Source of the DNA: Myxococcales bacterium UBA1238
Lineage (GTDB): Bacteria > Myxococcota_A > Bradymonadia > UBA7976 > UBA1532
Direction of reading: 5' to 3'
Length of the DNA stretch: 64,000 nucleotides
Assembly (NCBI GenBank): GCA_002309015.1
Contig: DBWM01000004.1
Location: 93,342-157,341, forward strand
Part shown: positions 8,424 to 18,166 of the stretch, piece by piece
Layout: each line of letters starts with the position of its first letter
How positions within the stretch are numbered: position 1 is the stretch's first letter
Program-made: the position numbers and the translations under genes
The notes under the pieces: model-generated
What the model was told of the DNA's origin: nothing
Databases searched by the model: none
What the model saw: the letters and a program-made list of their open reading frames with translations, nothing else

Positions 8424-9044
8424 TCACAGCGCATCCACCTCCTGCATTGTGGCCGCCCTGATTGCGCCCTGGCAATGGATTCGAACGACGCGGTTTCCAT
8501 CGGTTTCAGCGATCCGTTGCAGCGTCTCGAGGTAGGGCTTCACGAACCCGGGCCTGCGCTTGCCGAGCACGCGAAAGATTTCAGGCGCTTCCATCCGCAC
8601 CTTGTCGTCCCGATCCTGCAGGAGCGCTTCAAAGACCGGCATCTTTTGCTCGTAGATTCCGGGCGTATTTGTCGCGATGTTCTCCGATGCCCAGATGAAG
8701 CTGAGCCTGATCCTCGGTTCTTCGTCGGTGGCAAAGCGGAACAGATCCGCCCACCAGGGTTCGATCGCGCGAAAGTTACCCCGCCCGATCCGGCCTAAAG
8801 CGTTGACCGCCCGTTCGCGCAAAAGCGGATCCCCGCTCTCTAAAAACGCAGCGATCGAAGGCAAATGCGGCTCGATCGCATCCGGAAAGGCAAGCCCCAT
8901 CTCGCCCAGCAGCCAGAGCGCCTTGGCCTGAATCTTCAGAGATGCGTGCTCGAGCAGAGAGGCCACGTCAGGGATGCTCGCCCTCCATCTCTCCTTCTCC
9001 CGCGTCAGCCCGCTGAGCGATCGATAGAGCTCCGACTCGGTCAC
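8424..9044 (-). CDS. HEAT-like repeat protein
   Basis: A 206-residue soluble alpha-solenoid protein. Repeating helical units contain W-L-L-G-E-M-G, A-V-N-A-L-G-R-I-G and E-I-F-R-V-L-G-K-R at intervals of about 35 residues, as in HEAT or PBS-lyase HEAT-like repeats. It has no signal peptide. The start is GTG, overlapping the stop of the upstream ankyrin gene in the four bases GTGA, so translation is probably coupled. HEAT and ankyrin solenoids are protein-interaction scaffolds; a specific role cannot be deduced. Confidence 0.75.
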   Translation of the reverse strand: MTESELYRSLSGLTREKERWRASIPDVASLLEHASLKIQAKALWLLGEMGLAFPDAIEPHLPSIAAFLESGDPLLRERAVNALGRIGRGNFRAIEPWWADLFRFATDEEPRIRLSFIWASENIATNTPGIYEQKMPVFEALLQDRDDKVRMEAPEIFRVLGKRRPGFVKPYLETLQRIAETDGNRVVRIHCQGAIRAATMQEVDAL

Positions 9045-10132
9045 CTCGTGCTCCCTTTACGGAATCCCGCAGCCGTGGACGCTTTTTGCAGGATGTTTTG
9101 AACCTCGATTTTGGGATCCTGGAGTGCGGTCCTGCCCTCCTTGTCTTTGAGGTTCACATCGGCCCCTGAATCGAGCAGCAGGCGCACGGCATCGATCTTT
9201 TCCTGATGGACGGCCAGCATCAAAGCGGTCTTGCCCTCGTTGTTTTGGGCGTTGACATCGGCACCCGCCTGGATCATCGCGCGCATCAGATCGACATGGC
9301 CCATCTCCGAAACAAACATCAGCGGCGTCATGCCTTTCTTATCGGCAACCTTCACATGGGCCCCCGCTTCGAGCAGCATGCGCATTCTCGCTTCATTGCC
9401 CTGCTCAGCGGCATAGAGCAGCGGTGTCATGCCAGCGTAGCCTTCATTGACATTTGCCCCCGCCTTGATGATGGCGCGCAAAACCTCATCGTAGCTCGGT
9501 GAGTCTATCCAGCTCACCGCCATGATGAGCGGCTGATTTTCCCTCAGGTTGATACCAACATTCACATCTGCCCCTGCAGCGATCAGCGCAAGCATGATCT
9601 GAGCATGATGCTCAGTATGTTTGAAGTGAGTGGCATAACAGATGGCCGTTTCTCCATTCCGATCTTTCGCATTCACATCTGCCCCGGACTCAATCAGCAG
9701 CCTGACAGTCTCTGACTGCCCCCGCCTGGCCGCATCCATGAGGGGCGTTTCTGAAGGCAAGACTTCCAATGGATTCACATCTGCACCCGCAGCGATCAGC
9801 GCCCTTGCCATCTCCGGTCCATCTGCCCGAACCGCCCAGCTCAGGGGATACATGCCTCCCAGCATGCTGTTCAAATAAGCATCCGCGCCTGAGCGAAGCA
9901 GCTGTTTGACAATCTCTGTGCATCCATTCCTTAAGGCCACAAGCAAAGCCTCTTTCATCAGCCATTCGTTCTTTGACGATCCCATCGCCGACAAAAACGC
10001 CTGGGCCTGCTCCGTCTGGCATTGTCTGCAGGCCTTGAGCAAGACTTTGCCGTCCTGCTTCTGACAGGCCGGAAGGGAAAGCGCCAGGATCCCCAAACCG
10101 AGCGCCCAAACCTGCATGATTCTGAACTTCAT
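9041..10132 (-). CDS. Ankyrin-repeat lipoprotein
   Basis: About 363 residues from ATG at 10132. That start is chosen because AAAGGGG lies just upstream and gives a proper lipoprotein signal peptide ending L-S-L-P-A-C (lipid-anchored cysteine). An in-frame GTG at 10153 overlaps the preceding stop but would bury the signal peptide. After the cysteine come about eight ankyrin repeats with the core A-A-G-A-D-V-N. It is the middle gene of an apparent three-gene operon (ankyrin, ankyrin, HEAT-like) with GTGA overlaps on both sides. It is probably anchored in the periplasm. Confidence 0.88.
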   Translation of the reverse strand: MKFRIMQVWALGLGILALSLPACQKQDGKVLLKACRQCQTEQAQAFLSAMGSSKNEWLMKEALLVALRNGCTEIVKQLLRSGADAYLNSMLGGMYPLSWAVRADGPEMARALIAAGADVNPLEVLPSETPLMDAARRGQSETVRLLIESGADVNAKDRNGETAICYATHFKHTEHHAQIMLALIAAGADVNVGINLRENQPLIMAVSWIDSPSYDEVLRAIIKAGANVNEGYAGMTPLLYAAEQGNEARMRMLLEAGAHVKVADKKGMTPLMFVSEMGHVDLMRAMIQAGADVNAQNNEGKTALMLAVHQEKIDAVRLLLDSGADVNLKDKEGRTALQDPKIEVQNILQKASTAAGFRKGSTR

Positions 10133-10149
10133 TCTGCGTCCCCTTTCGC

Positions 10150-11451
10150 TCACTGAGCCCCTGCGGCCTTTAACATTTCCTGAATCTTCAGCAGATGATC
10201 ATTGAAGACGCCCACGCCGTCCTGACCTTTGGCGTTCACATCGGCACCTGCTGCAAGCAGGCTCTGCACCACATCCAGATGCCCCTCTTCTGAAGCCAGC
10301 ATCAGGGGGGTCCTGTCATTCTGACGGGCATTCACATCGGCGCCCGCTTCGAGCAACGCATTCACAACCTCCAGGTTTCCCCCCTTGGAAGCCGGCAACA
10401 ATGCAGCCCCGCAGGCCGTCTTCAGCGCGGCCCCTGCTTTGAGCAAAGCCTTCACGACTTCCAGATGTCCCTTCTGTGAGGCATGATCCAGGGCCGTCTC
10501 ACAATTCAGATCGGTCGCATTCAGATCGGCCCCCGCTTGGATCAAGGCCTCTACCATCTCCACATCCCCTTGGTCTGAAGCGATCATCAACGCGGTCCAG
10601 CCTTTCCGATCGGCCAGATTCAAATCAGCCCCGGCATCGATCAGCATCTTTGTGGCATCATGCCGCCTCCACCCCAGGGCTGTCATCAATGCGGTCTGGC
10701 CGTCATGATTGGCCAGATTCAGATTCGCCCCCGCTTTGATGAGCCTTCGGGTCATTTCCCTGAAGGGACCCTCACTCTTCTGAACTGCATACATCAACGC
10801 GGTATAGCCGCAGGGATTTTGAAAGTTCGGATCAGCCCCTGCATCGATCAGCATGCTCTCGATTTCGATACTTTTATCAGCAAAAAGAGCAAATCGGGCA
10901 TTGAACATCAACGGCGTCATCGACCAGCCCTTCACGCCTGCGCATTCATCGTCGAGCACATCGGTCTGCATCTGATTCAAATCCGCACCTGCATCGATCA
11001 ACAACCGGACCGATGGAATTTTGGCCATCTGGATGGACTTCATCAAAGGCGTCACATGCCTCTCGTACCCAAAAAACACCGATGACCCCTGATTCACATC
11101 TGCGCCGGAATCGATCAGCAGCTTCGCAAACCCGGTATCAAACATCACGGCATCCGTGAGCAGACTGAAGCCCCCATAGGCGTCAGCGTTGACATCCGCG
11201 CCCGCAGCGATCAGCAACCGGGCCACCTCCATGCAGGCCTCTTTGCGATCGGCTGGAAAACGCAGATGCGCCAACGCATTCTCCACGTTGACATCTGCCC
11301 CCAATGCGGTGAGCAGCCTGACGGACATCGGTGAACATTGCCTGACGGCTTGGTTCAAAAGGGTTGAGCGTTCAGCCATCAAAAAGACGGCACCCGAAAC
11401 GAGCGCTGCGAGCAGCAAAACCGTCGTCAAAATCCGTTTCTTCGATTTCAT
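10150..11451 (-). CDS. Membrane-anchored ankyrin-repeat protein
   Basis: About 433 residues from ATG at 11451, preceded by AAAGGAG at a 7-base spacing. It starts MKSKKRILTTVLLLAALVSG, an N-terminal membrane anchor or signal peptide without an obvious lipobox. About eleven ankyrin repeats follow (core D-A-G-A-D-L-N or E-A-G-A-D-V-N). One repeat near residue 350 has lost its usual spacing (TACGAALLPASKGG). It is the first gene of the ankyrin-ankyrin-HEAT operon. Confidence 0.88.
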   Translation of the reverse strand: MKSKKRILTTVLLLAALVSGAVFLMAERSTLLNQAVRQCSPMSVRLLTALGADVNVENALAHLRFPADRKEACMEVARLLIAAGADVNADAYGGFSLLTDAVMFDTGFAKLLIDSGADVNQGSSVFFGYERHVTPLMKSIQMAKIPSVRLLIDAGADLNQMQTDVLDDECAGVKGWSMTPLMFNARFALFADKSIEIESMLIDAGADPNFQNPCGYTALMYAVQKSEGPFREMTRRLIKAGANLNLANHDGQTALMTALGWRRHDATKMLIDAGADLNLADRKGWTALMIASDQGDVEMVEALIQAGADLNATDLNCETALDHASQKGHLEVVKALLKAGAALKTACGAALLPASKGGNLEVVNALLEAGADVNARQNDRTPLMLASEEGHLDVVQSLLAAGADVNAKGQDGVGVFNDHLLKIQEMLKAAGAQ

Positions 11452-11549
11452 CAGGCGCTCCTTTCTCAAATCGGCCTCGAAGCCGCGCCCCACTGAAGCC
11501 AACATAACCGACTCCTAACCCGAATGCGAGGATTTTCATCAATGAATCC

Positions 11550-11583
11550 TAAAAAAAAGGCCTCCGACATCGCGGAAGCCTTT
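11550..11583 (-). terminator. Rho-independent terminator of the PTS_EIIC_2 gene
   Basis: On the minus strand AAAGGCTTCCG pairs with CGGAGGCCTTT around a short loop (one G-T pair) and is followed by a run of eight T. It lies about 50 bases past the stop at 11634, in a gap between two minus-strand genes, and separates the membrane protein from the ankyrin operon. Confidence 0.85.
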
Positions 11584-11633
11584 CATCGCCCAAAGGGCAT
11601 CGCCTCACCAGCCCATCGAAGATGGGGCCGCCT

Positions 11634-12698
11634 TCACCCGAGCTTCAACTCGCCTTCCCTGATCCAGCCCATCTTCCTCAGGGCCTGTCCCAGCGCATAA
11701 GAGATCACCGCAGGCAGAACCAAAGCGATCAGCGCGAGGCCCAGAAATTCAAACCCTCCGGGGCTGAGCGCTGAAGCGCCGTTTCCGATGGCGACCGTCG
11801 AGGGCTCATACCACCCCGTGATCACGCCGATGGGGCCCACCATGCCGCAGGTGCCCATGCCGGAGCTCACCGCTGCCCCGTTCATCTCCAAATGAAAAAC
11901 GCAGGTTGCGATGGGACCGGTGATCATCGAGGCCAGCGTCGGAGGAATCCAGATGCGCGGATTTTTTACGATGTTCGGCATCTGGAGCATGCTCGTTCCG
12001 AGCCCCTGAGAGATCAGTCCGCCCACCCCATTCTCCCTGTAACTGATGACCGCAAATCCCACCATCTGCGCACAGCATCCGGCCACAGCCGCACCGCCCG
12101 CCAGCCCCGTAAGCCCCAGCGCTGCACAGAGCGCCGCCGAGCTGATCGGCAACGTGAGCGCAAGGCCCACGATGAGCGAGACGAGAATCCCCATCAGGAA
12201 AGGCTGAAGCTTTGTGGCCCAAACCACGATATGCCCCACCGACGCAGCCGCATCCCCAATGGGCTTCGCTGCAAGCACGGTCAAGAGCACCCCCGCAAGC
12301 AAGGTGACCAAAGGCGTCAACAAGATGTCGAGCCGGGTCTTTTTGCTCACGAGCCCGCCCATTTCTGCGGCGACGATCGCCACGATCAGCACCGCGAGCG
12401 GACCGCCCACCCCACCCGTCACGTTGGCTGCCGATCCCACCGCCGCCAGCGAAAACAGCACGAGCGGATGCATCTGCATCGCAAACCCGATCCCGACGGC
12501 CATCGCTGCCCCGACCACATGCGGATCGGAAGCAAAACTGCCTGCATCCACCAAAAACTGAAAAATGGCCGAAGGCGAAAGCTTTTGCAGCTGCGACCCC
12601 AGCGTTTTGACGATCGTACCGATCAGCAGCGAAGCAAACAGCCCCTGCGCCATGCCACCCATGGCATCGATCAAATAGCGCTTAACGAAACGGTTCAT
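11634..12698 (-). CDS. PTS_EIIC_2 family membrane protein (putative PTS EIIC-like transporter)
   Basis: About 354 residues, almost entirely hydrophobic, with roughly nine to ten membrane helices. MNRFVKRYLIDAMGGMAQGL followed by FASLLIGTIVKTLG matches the start of PF13303-type proteins. These resemble the EIIC membrane subunit of phosphotransferase systems but usually occur without EIIA/EIIB partners. Glycine-rich motifs (ANVTGGVGGPLAV, GTCGMVGPIGVITG) sit between helices. ATG at 12698 with GAGG 7 bases upstream is preferred to an upstream in-frame ATG at 12842, which would add a hydrophilic 48-residue leader. No PTS partner is nearby, so the substrate is unknown. Confidence 0.8.
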   Translation of the reverse strand: MNRFVKRYLIDAMGGMAQGLFASLLIGTIVKTLGSQLQKLSPSAIFQFLVDAGSFASDPHVVGAAMAVGIGFAMQMHPLVLFSLAAVGSAANVTGGVGGPLAVLIVAIVAAEMGGLVSKKTRLDILLTPLVTLLAGVLLTVLAAKPIGDAAASVGHIVVWATKLQPFLMGILVSLIVGLALTLPISSAALCAALGLTGLAGGAAVAGCCAQMVGFAVISYRENGVGGLISQGLGTSMLQMPNIVKNPRIWIPPTLASMITGPIATCVFHLEMNGAAVSSGMGTCGMVGPIGVITGWYEPSTVAIGNGASALSPGGFEFLGLALIALVLPAVISYALGQALRKMGWIREGELKLG

Positions 12699-12915
12699 TC
12701 CAAACCTCAGCTCTGCGAGCTCCAAATCCAAAATTGCGCGCTCACTCGCATATATAGGGGAAAAAATCAAATCTGTTGGGGCCAGATGGCGACCCGATGC
12801 AGCGTGATGCAGGGATGGATCACCTGGTTGAGCCTCTCCCAAAAATGAAAAAGAATGATTGCATTTCAGATTTTAATCTGTCAATTTGAGAAAGGTTGTG
12901 ATGAGGAGATTAAAA

Positions 12916-13743
12916 ATGTCGTTTCAAAAATTAAAGCTCATTTCGTTCATCGTTCTGTTGCTCTGCTTAGGTTGCAAATCAAAACCTGAAACCCAAGTTG
13001 TTCAAAAAACAAATATCGAGATGGCCAAAGAGATCGGTCTGCCAGATGTCATTCCAGAGGACTGGCCATTGACCCGGGAGGAAATTGAGGCATTGGAGTT
13101 TAGTCCCGTTGGTTTATATACAAAGGCGTTAGAGTCGATCGGTCTTCATACGAGATCAGAGATCGTCGCTTATGCTTATAAACTCCTGGAGATGGATCTT
13201 TCACCGCTCGAAAGATACCGGCATGCTGGATTTTTCCAGGGTGTTGCTTATCAATTGCTCGGACTTTATGGATCACTTGAGGATGCAGAAAAGCATTTTC
13301 ATGATGTTAAAAGCATCGTCCACCAGGGAGAATATTTAGCAGAACCTTTAAATGATATGTTAAAAAACATGCAGATGATCCGTTCATTAGGTTTTTACTT
13401 GATGCGTGACCACTTCATGCCTCAGGAAAATCGTTCTCTCATGGTTGAGATCGAAGAGTATCTTTTAAGTTGTACGATCATCGATACGCCATCCTGTTGG
13501 CCGTTTTCTGATTTAGAGAATGGCAATGATGAATTGCGACGTTATGCTCTCAATGCGCTCTCCTATAGCTGTAGTGAAAAAGCGAAAGAGCGAATGAAAA
13601 CCTACTTATCTCTGCCTGAGCAAAGACTTCTTCACATTGAAGGCAAATATGACCAGAAAGAACTAGAGGAGACTGAAAAAAGAGGCGATGAGATTCGTGC
13701 AAAGCTGAAGCCGGTCTTGCCTGCAAAGGAAATAGGAGATTAA
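12916..13743 (+). CDS. Hypothetical lipoprotein in AT-rich island
   Basis: About 275 residues. ATG at 12916 is preceded by AGGAG and yields a clear lipoprotein signal peptide, MSFQKLKLISFIVLLLCLGC, with the lipid-anchor cysteine at 20. The mature part is mostly helical and acidic/basic mixed, with no domain I recognise. Codon use and base composition are far more AT-rich than the flanking genes, suggesting recent acquisition. Its stop is 2 bases before the next gene, so the two form an operon. Confidence 0.8.
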   Translation: MSFQKLKLISFIVLLLCLGCKSKPETQVVQKTNIEMAKEIGLPDVIPEDWPLTREEIEALEFSPVGLYTKALESIGLHTRSEIVAYAYKLLEMDLSPLERYRHAGFFQGVAYQLLGLYGSLEDAEKHFHDVKSIVHQGEYLAEPLNDMLKNMQMIRSLGFYLMRDHFMPQENRSLMVEIEEYLLSCTIIDTPSCWPFSDLENGNDELRRYALNALSYSCSEKAKERMKTYLSLPEQRLLHIEGKYDQKELEETEKRGDEIRAKLKPVLPAKEIGD

Positions 13744-13745
13744 AG

Positions 13746-14606
13746 ATGCATTTATTTACAAGAATAAATCTCTTACTTTTGATTACAATCTTCCTCTTTG
13801 CCTGCAGTGAGAAAGATTATGGTATCAGACTGGATTTAACAGTCTCCGTATGGTCAGGTTATTCTAAAAAACCAGCTAAGATGAATCATAAAACAGTATC
13901 TCAAGAGGAATTACAATCCGATTTTAAGCAAGTTTTTAAAGATACAAATCAGCTCTTTCGCAATGAACTTGATGAAGATAAAAAGAGAGAATGTAATGAT
14001 GATGAGGCCTGTCCAATTAAGACACAGCTTACTGGTCAAATAAAGGTTTTGCCATCTGATATTGGAGGTGATCCATTTTTTGGTGTGGCTAATACAAAAG
14101 TCAGAGATGCATTGCTACGCGAGACTGTTGGCAGATATGGTATCACTGCCATAACAAATATTATTGTTGTTAAAGATGTTGAAATAGAATATATTGATCC
14201 AGTCACAAATCAAAAAAAAGTTAAACTTGTCGCCGGGCTCACTAGACAAGATCATGGAGGAATCTTCATTGGTCAGGATTATCTTCACAGGCCTTACAAT
14301 ACTTTGGCTCATGAACTTGGCCACCTTTTAATGAACTATGACTCAGCACCAAGAGATCTGTTTGATGATGGAGGTCATTTAAAGTGTGGTTCCTCCTTTA
14401 ATATTGGGACTCAATCCTACACAATCGATGACAGACATTTCCTAACTGGTTGTAAGCAAAAGGAAGGCAAATCAAATGATTACATCCTATTTCATAGTAT
14501 TTGTCAGTACATGCTTGATACGCCCTCTGATGTGCGAAATGTCATCAAGAACAGTGGTGGAAACTGGGAACAAGTTGAGGTCTCCAATGATGCAGGAAGG
14601 TTGTAA
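13746..14606 (+). CDS. Lipoprotein with HELGH zinc-metalloprotease motif
   Basis: A 286-residue protein with lipoprotein signal peptide MHLFTRINLLLLITIFLFAC (anchor Cys20). The motif A-H189-E-L-G-H193-L-L-M-N fits the zinc-binding and catalytic HEXXH motif of metalloproteases. The downstream D-G-G-H-L-K-C-G might supply the third ligand, as in metzincin-like enzymes where a distant residue completes the site; this is inference. Four cysteines in the C-terminal third could form disulphides. It is AT-rich like its upstream partner. The pair looks like a transferred unit, with the first gene a possible inhibitor or partner. Confidence 0.8.
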   Translation: MHLFTRINLLLLITIFLFACSEKDYGIRLDLTVSVWSGYSKKPAKMNHKTVSQEELQSDFKQVFKDTNQLFRNELDEDKKRECNDDEACPIKTQLTGQIKVLPSDIGGDPFFGVANTKVRDALLRETVGRYGITAITNIIVVKDVEIEYIDPVTNQKKVKLVAGLTRQDHGGIFIGQDYLHRPYNTLAHELGHLLMNYDSAPRDLFDDGGHLKCGSSFNIGTQSYTIDDRHFLTGCKQKEGKSNDYILFHSICQYMLDTPSDVRNVIKNSGGNWEQVEVSNDAGRL

Positions 14607-14743
14607 TGCAGGTATCCCCTCCTGGAAAATAGAACTTTAGAGTTCCCTTTCATCTCGCCTTAGGCAAGCCACCCATCTCTCCGGGGACGGCGCTTTCCAC
14701 ACTCGATGCCTCATGCTCGAAAGCGCATCTCATCTCCCCCGGC

Positions 14744-17086
14744 TTACTTTCCCTTCAGCAGCGCGGCGAAGGGGTTGTTTTTGAATCCATCATCCTTCTT
14801 AGGTGCGCCGCCCCCCTTGCGTTGTCCGGGGCGGTTGGGGCCTTGCCTTGAAGCTGCGCCCTGAGATGCAGTGCCGCGAGGTTCGCCTTTGCGCTCTTCC
14901 ATGCGGGCTGAGAGCGAGATGCGCTTTCGCTCTAGATCGATGTCGAGCACGCGCACCTTTAAATGTTGCCCGGGAGAGACGACGCTGCTCGGATCGGTGA
15001 CGTATTTGTCGGCGAGCTCTGAGATATGCACGAGGCCATCCTGATGGACGCCGATATCGACAAAGGCACCGAAGGCGGCGACGTTGGTGACCACCCCTTC
15101 GAGGATCATGCCGGGCTTCAAGTCTTCAATCGTCTCCACGTCATCCCTGAACCTGGGGGGTTCAAACTGCGTGCGCGGATCGCGGCCGGGCTTTTCGAGC
15201 TCAGAGAGGATGTCTTTGAGCGTGGGCTCCCCCACTTCGTCGCTCACATATTTCTTTAAGTTGATGCGCGACGAATATTCCTTCGATCCCACCAAATCCT
15301 TTAAGGGGATGCCGATGTCTTTGGCCATCTTTTCGACCAGGGCGTAGCGCTCGGGGTGAACGGCTGAGGCGTCGAGGGGGTTCGATGCATTGGGGATCCG
15401 CAGGAACCCGGCGCATTGCTCAAAGGTTTTGGGGCCCAGTCCCGTCACCTTCTTTAAATCTTCGCGGCTCGCAAAGGCGCCGTTCTGCTCCCGGTGCTTC
15501 ACGATGCGCTTGGCAAGCGATGAACCGATGCCGGCCACCTGGGCAAGGAGCGGCGCGGATGCGGTGTTGAGATCGACGCCGACCAGGTTGACGCAGCTTT
15601 CGACCACATCCTCGAGCTTCTTTTGAAGCAGGGCCTGGTGCACGTCGTGCTGATATTGCCCCACGCCGATGGATTTGGGATCGACCTTGACGAGCTCGGC
15701 TAAGGGATCCTGCAGGCGTCGACCGATCGAGATCGCGCCGCGAACCGTCAAATCCAAATCGGGGAACTCCTCGCGGGCGATGTCGCTTGCGGAATAGATC
15801 GAGGCGCCGGATTCGCTCACCTGAACGACGATGACCTGATCGAGGCCCGCATCCTTTAAGGTTTTGCGCGCAAAGCGTTCCGCTTCACGCCCGTTGGTGC
15901 CGTTGCCCACAGCCACAGCCACCGCGCCGTGCTCTTTAACCATGCGCAGGAGATGCTGTTTGGCCTGTTCGAGCTGCGCGTCGCCCTGGCTGATGAACAG
16001 GGTCTGGTATTCCAAAAACTTGCCGGTCGCATCGAGGGCTACGGTCTTGCAGCCGGTCCGGATGCCCGGATCGAGGCCGATCACCGCCTTCCCCCCAAGG
16101 GGCGATGCGAGCAGCAGTTCGCGCAGGTTTTTGGCAAAGATCTCGACCGCTTCCTCGTCGGCCACCTGCTTCATGTCGACCCGCACGTCGGTCTCGACGG
16201 AGGGCGCGATCAGGCGCTTGTAGGCATCGGCTGCAGCTTCCTCAAAGAGCTTTGCAAACGGGGAGCGCGGCTTGTAACCGGCGCAAAGCTCGATTTGAGG
16301 CATCAAAGGCTCGGGCGCAAGCGACAGCCCCACCCGCAGCATGCCCTCGCGCTCGCCACGCCGCACTGCAAGATACCTGTGAGAAGGCACGCGACCGACC
16401 GGTTCCTGATAGTCGTAATATTGTTCGTACTGCGTGCGCTGCGCCTTAGCCTCGTCCGTCGCCTCAGATGTGAGCGCGCCATCCTTCTTGAAGGCCCCGC
16501 GCACCAGGGCCCGCACATCGGCCTGATCGGCGATCGCCTCGGCCACGATGTCCTTTGCCCCCTTTAAGGCCGCCGCGATGTCGGGAACCTCTTTGGCCGC
16601 ATCCACATATTTCTGCGCTTCGGCTTCGGGATCGCCGTCCAGCGGCTGCGCCAGGATCAGATCACCCAGAGGACCAAGCCCACGCTCCCTTGCGATGATC
16701 GCCCGCGTCCTGCGCTTCGGCTTATAGGGCAAATAGAGATCCTCGAGTTCGGTCTTCTGCGCGCAGGCCATGATCTTTGCTTTGAGCTCGTCTGTGAGCT
16801 TCCCCTGCCCTTCGATGCTCTCCAAAATGACGTTTCGCCGGTCGTCGAGCTCGCAAAGATAGGTTTTGCGCTCCTCGATGCTGCGGATCTGCACCTCGTC
16901 CAGTCCACCCGTCGCCTCCTTGCGGTAGCGCGCGATGAACGGGACCGTGTTGCCCTCGTTTAAAAGGCTCACCACCTGCGCCACCTGAGGCTGCGGCAAG
17001 GCGAGATCGATCGCGATCTGCGGGATGGGGTTATATTGTGATTTGGCCGCCTTTTGGGTCGCTTCGGAAGTAACGGTTTCGTCCAT
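14744..17086 (-). CDS. tex: Transcription accessory protein Tex
   Basis: A 780-residue cytoplasmic RNA-binding protein with the full Tex architecture. The N-terminal helical Tex domain (PQVAQVVSLLNEGNTVPFIA, RYRKEATGGLDEVQ) is followed by a YqgF/RNase H-like domain (VIGLDPGIRTGCKTVALD, about residues 335-470). Helix-hairpin-helix motifs come next (DLNTASAPLLAQVAGIGSSL, LKKVTGLGPKTFEQCAGFLR). A C-terminal S1 domain (PGMILEGVVTNVAAFGAFVD, VHQDGLVHISELADKYV) precedes a basic, low-complexity tail rich in K, G and P. Tex influences transcription and fitness in several bacteria. It appears monocistronic. The 137 bases to the convergent metalloprotease gene hold no clear terminator. Confidence 0.97.
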   Translation of the reverse strand: MDETVTSEATQKAAKSQYNPIPQIAIDLALPQPQVAQVVSLLNEGNTVPFIARYRKEATGGLDEVQIRSIEERKTYLCELDDRRNVILESIEGQGKLTDELKAKIMACAQKTELEDLYLPYKPKRRTRAIIARERGLGPLGDLILAQPLDGDPEAEAQKYVDAAKEVPDIAAALKGAKDIVAEAIADQADVRALVRGAFKKDGALTSEATDEAKAQRTQYEQYYDYQEPVGRVPSHRYLAVRRGEREGMLRVGLSLAPEPLMPQIELCAGYKPRSPFAKLFEEAAADAYKRLIAPSVETDVRVDMKQVADEEAVEIFAKNLRELLLASPLGGKAVIGLDPGIRTGCKTVALDATGKFLEYQTLFISQGDAQLEQAKQHLLRMVKEHGAVAVAVGNGTNGREAERFARKTLKDAGLDQVIVVQVSESGASIYSASDIAREEFPDLDLTVRGAISIGRRLQDPLAELVKVDPKSIGVGQYQHDVHQALLQKKLEDVVESCVNLVGVDLNTASAPLLAQVAGIGSSLAKRIVKHREQNGAFASREDLKKVTGLGPKTFEQCAGFLRIPNASNPLDASAVHPERYALVEKMAKDIGIPLKDLVGSKEYSSRINLKKYVSDEVGEPTLKDILSELEKPGRDPRTQFEPPRFRDDVETIEDLKPGMILEGVVTNVAAFGAFVDIGVHQDGLVHISELADKYVTDPSSVVSPGQHLKVRVLDIDLERKRISLSARMEERKGEPRGTASQGAASRQGPNRPGQRKGGGAPKKDDGFKNNPFAALLKGK

Positions 17087-17629
17087 GGTCTCAAACTTTC
17101 CTGGTGAAAAATGCGCCCGCTTGTAGCACGATCAGGAATGTGGCGAAAGACTGAACGCAGGAATTTTTGTTAAAAAAAGGGCGATTGCAGTGAGATGATG
17201 CGTCCGATACAATCGCATGAGGCTCGGGTTTGCAAGCGTGATGGCAAAAGTCCCTTGGTTCGAACCATTCGCTTAAATGATAGGATTTTTTGCTGCCAAG
17301 ATGCGATCGATCCGCTTCGCGGGTTCAACGGTTTTGCTCTCTGAGCCCAATGGCTGAGCCTTGCCTGCAAAACCCATCTGCTTTTAAAGCCCACCCGTTT
17401 TGCGCGTTCAGTTCAAGGTATCTGCTTCCGCCACACAATCACTCTGCTTTCAATACAGAATCTATCCATCAACAGAGCCCAACCGATCAGCTCTTAAAGC
17501 CTGATGCTTGGGCTTGATCAGCCGAGTCGTCCTGCTCGATGAATCGATCGCTTGCGATGGATGCGCTTAAAGGTGAGACATGGGATCAGAAGTGAGCGGC
17601 GATCTCAAAGGAAGGATCTCGTTTTAGCC
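17087..17629. other. Intergenic region, no gene recognised
   Basis: About 540 bases between tex and the next minus-strand gene. Short open frames on both strands lack ribosome-binding sites and protein-like composition. No tRNA, terminator or convincing promoter was found. A TGGTTCGAACCA palindrome at 17256-17267 is discussed among the rejected items. Confidence 0.6.
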
Positions 17630-18166
17630 TCAGGGCTCGGTGCTGTCGCCCTCATCGCCCGGAGCATCTTCGCCCTTCAGTTGGGCTAAGTCTTTGGCCT
17701 CCTTGGGATCTGAGCCCTGCTTGCGGCTGCCGTGGGCCATGAAGTCGACGATCGTCTTCATACGGCCTTTGAGCTCGGCGTCCTGATCGCTCAGGATATT
17801 TAAAATGTTATAGAGGCCCAAAAACGCCTTCCAACCCTCTGCCCGAGCTGCGCGGTAGCTGTCGAGCGCCATCGTGTACAGGGTACCCAGCTGGTCGAGC
17901 AGCAGGCTCATGTCGGCCTGCATCTTGAGATCGGCCGCGATCGCTTCGGGTGAAAACTGCTGCAGGTTGACGTTGCAGTCGTTGGCAATCTGGAGCAGCA
18001 GGCTCAGGTATTTTTCGTAATTGTTGCGCGCCGAAGGCAAAAGATTGCGCTCGCTGCCCGTCAGCGTGACGCAGTTTGCCTTAAAGACGTCGTAAACTTG
18101 GTTCAAAGATGCCCGAACCTCGGTCATTTGCGCTTCAGTCAGCGACTTTTCGATGCGATTCGCCAT
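17630..18166 (-). CDS. Hypothetical helical cytoplasmic protein
   Basis: About 178 residues from ATG at 18166, which has a near-perfect AAGGAGG ribosome-binding site. It has no signal peptide or membrane segment. It is predominantly helical (LTEAQMTEVRASLNQVYDVF, ADMSLLLDQLGTLYTMALDS), ending in an acidic disordered tail rich in E, D and G. I do not recognise a family. It stands alone between two long non-coding stretches. The strong ribosome-binding site suggests good expression. Confidence 0.75.
   Translation of the reverse strand: MANRIEKSLTEAQMTEVRASLNQVYDVFKANCVTLTGSERNLLPSARNNYEKYLSLLLQIANDCNVNLQQFSPEAIAADLKMQADMSLLLDQLGTLYTMALDSYRAARAEGWKAFLGLYNILNILSDQDAELKGRMKTIVDFMAHGSRKQGSDPKEAKDLAQLKGEDAPGDEGDSTEP

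Noticed and set aside
17256..17267. TGGTTCGAACCA, resembling the T-arm of a tRNA
   Set aside because: The flanking bases do not form a T stem, D arm, anticodon arm or acceptor stem on either strand; it is just a short palindrome.
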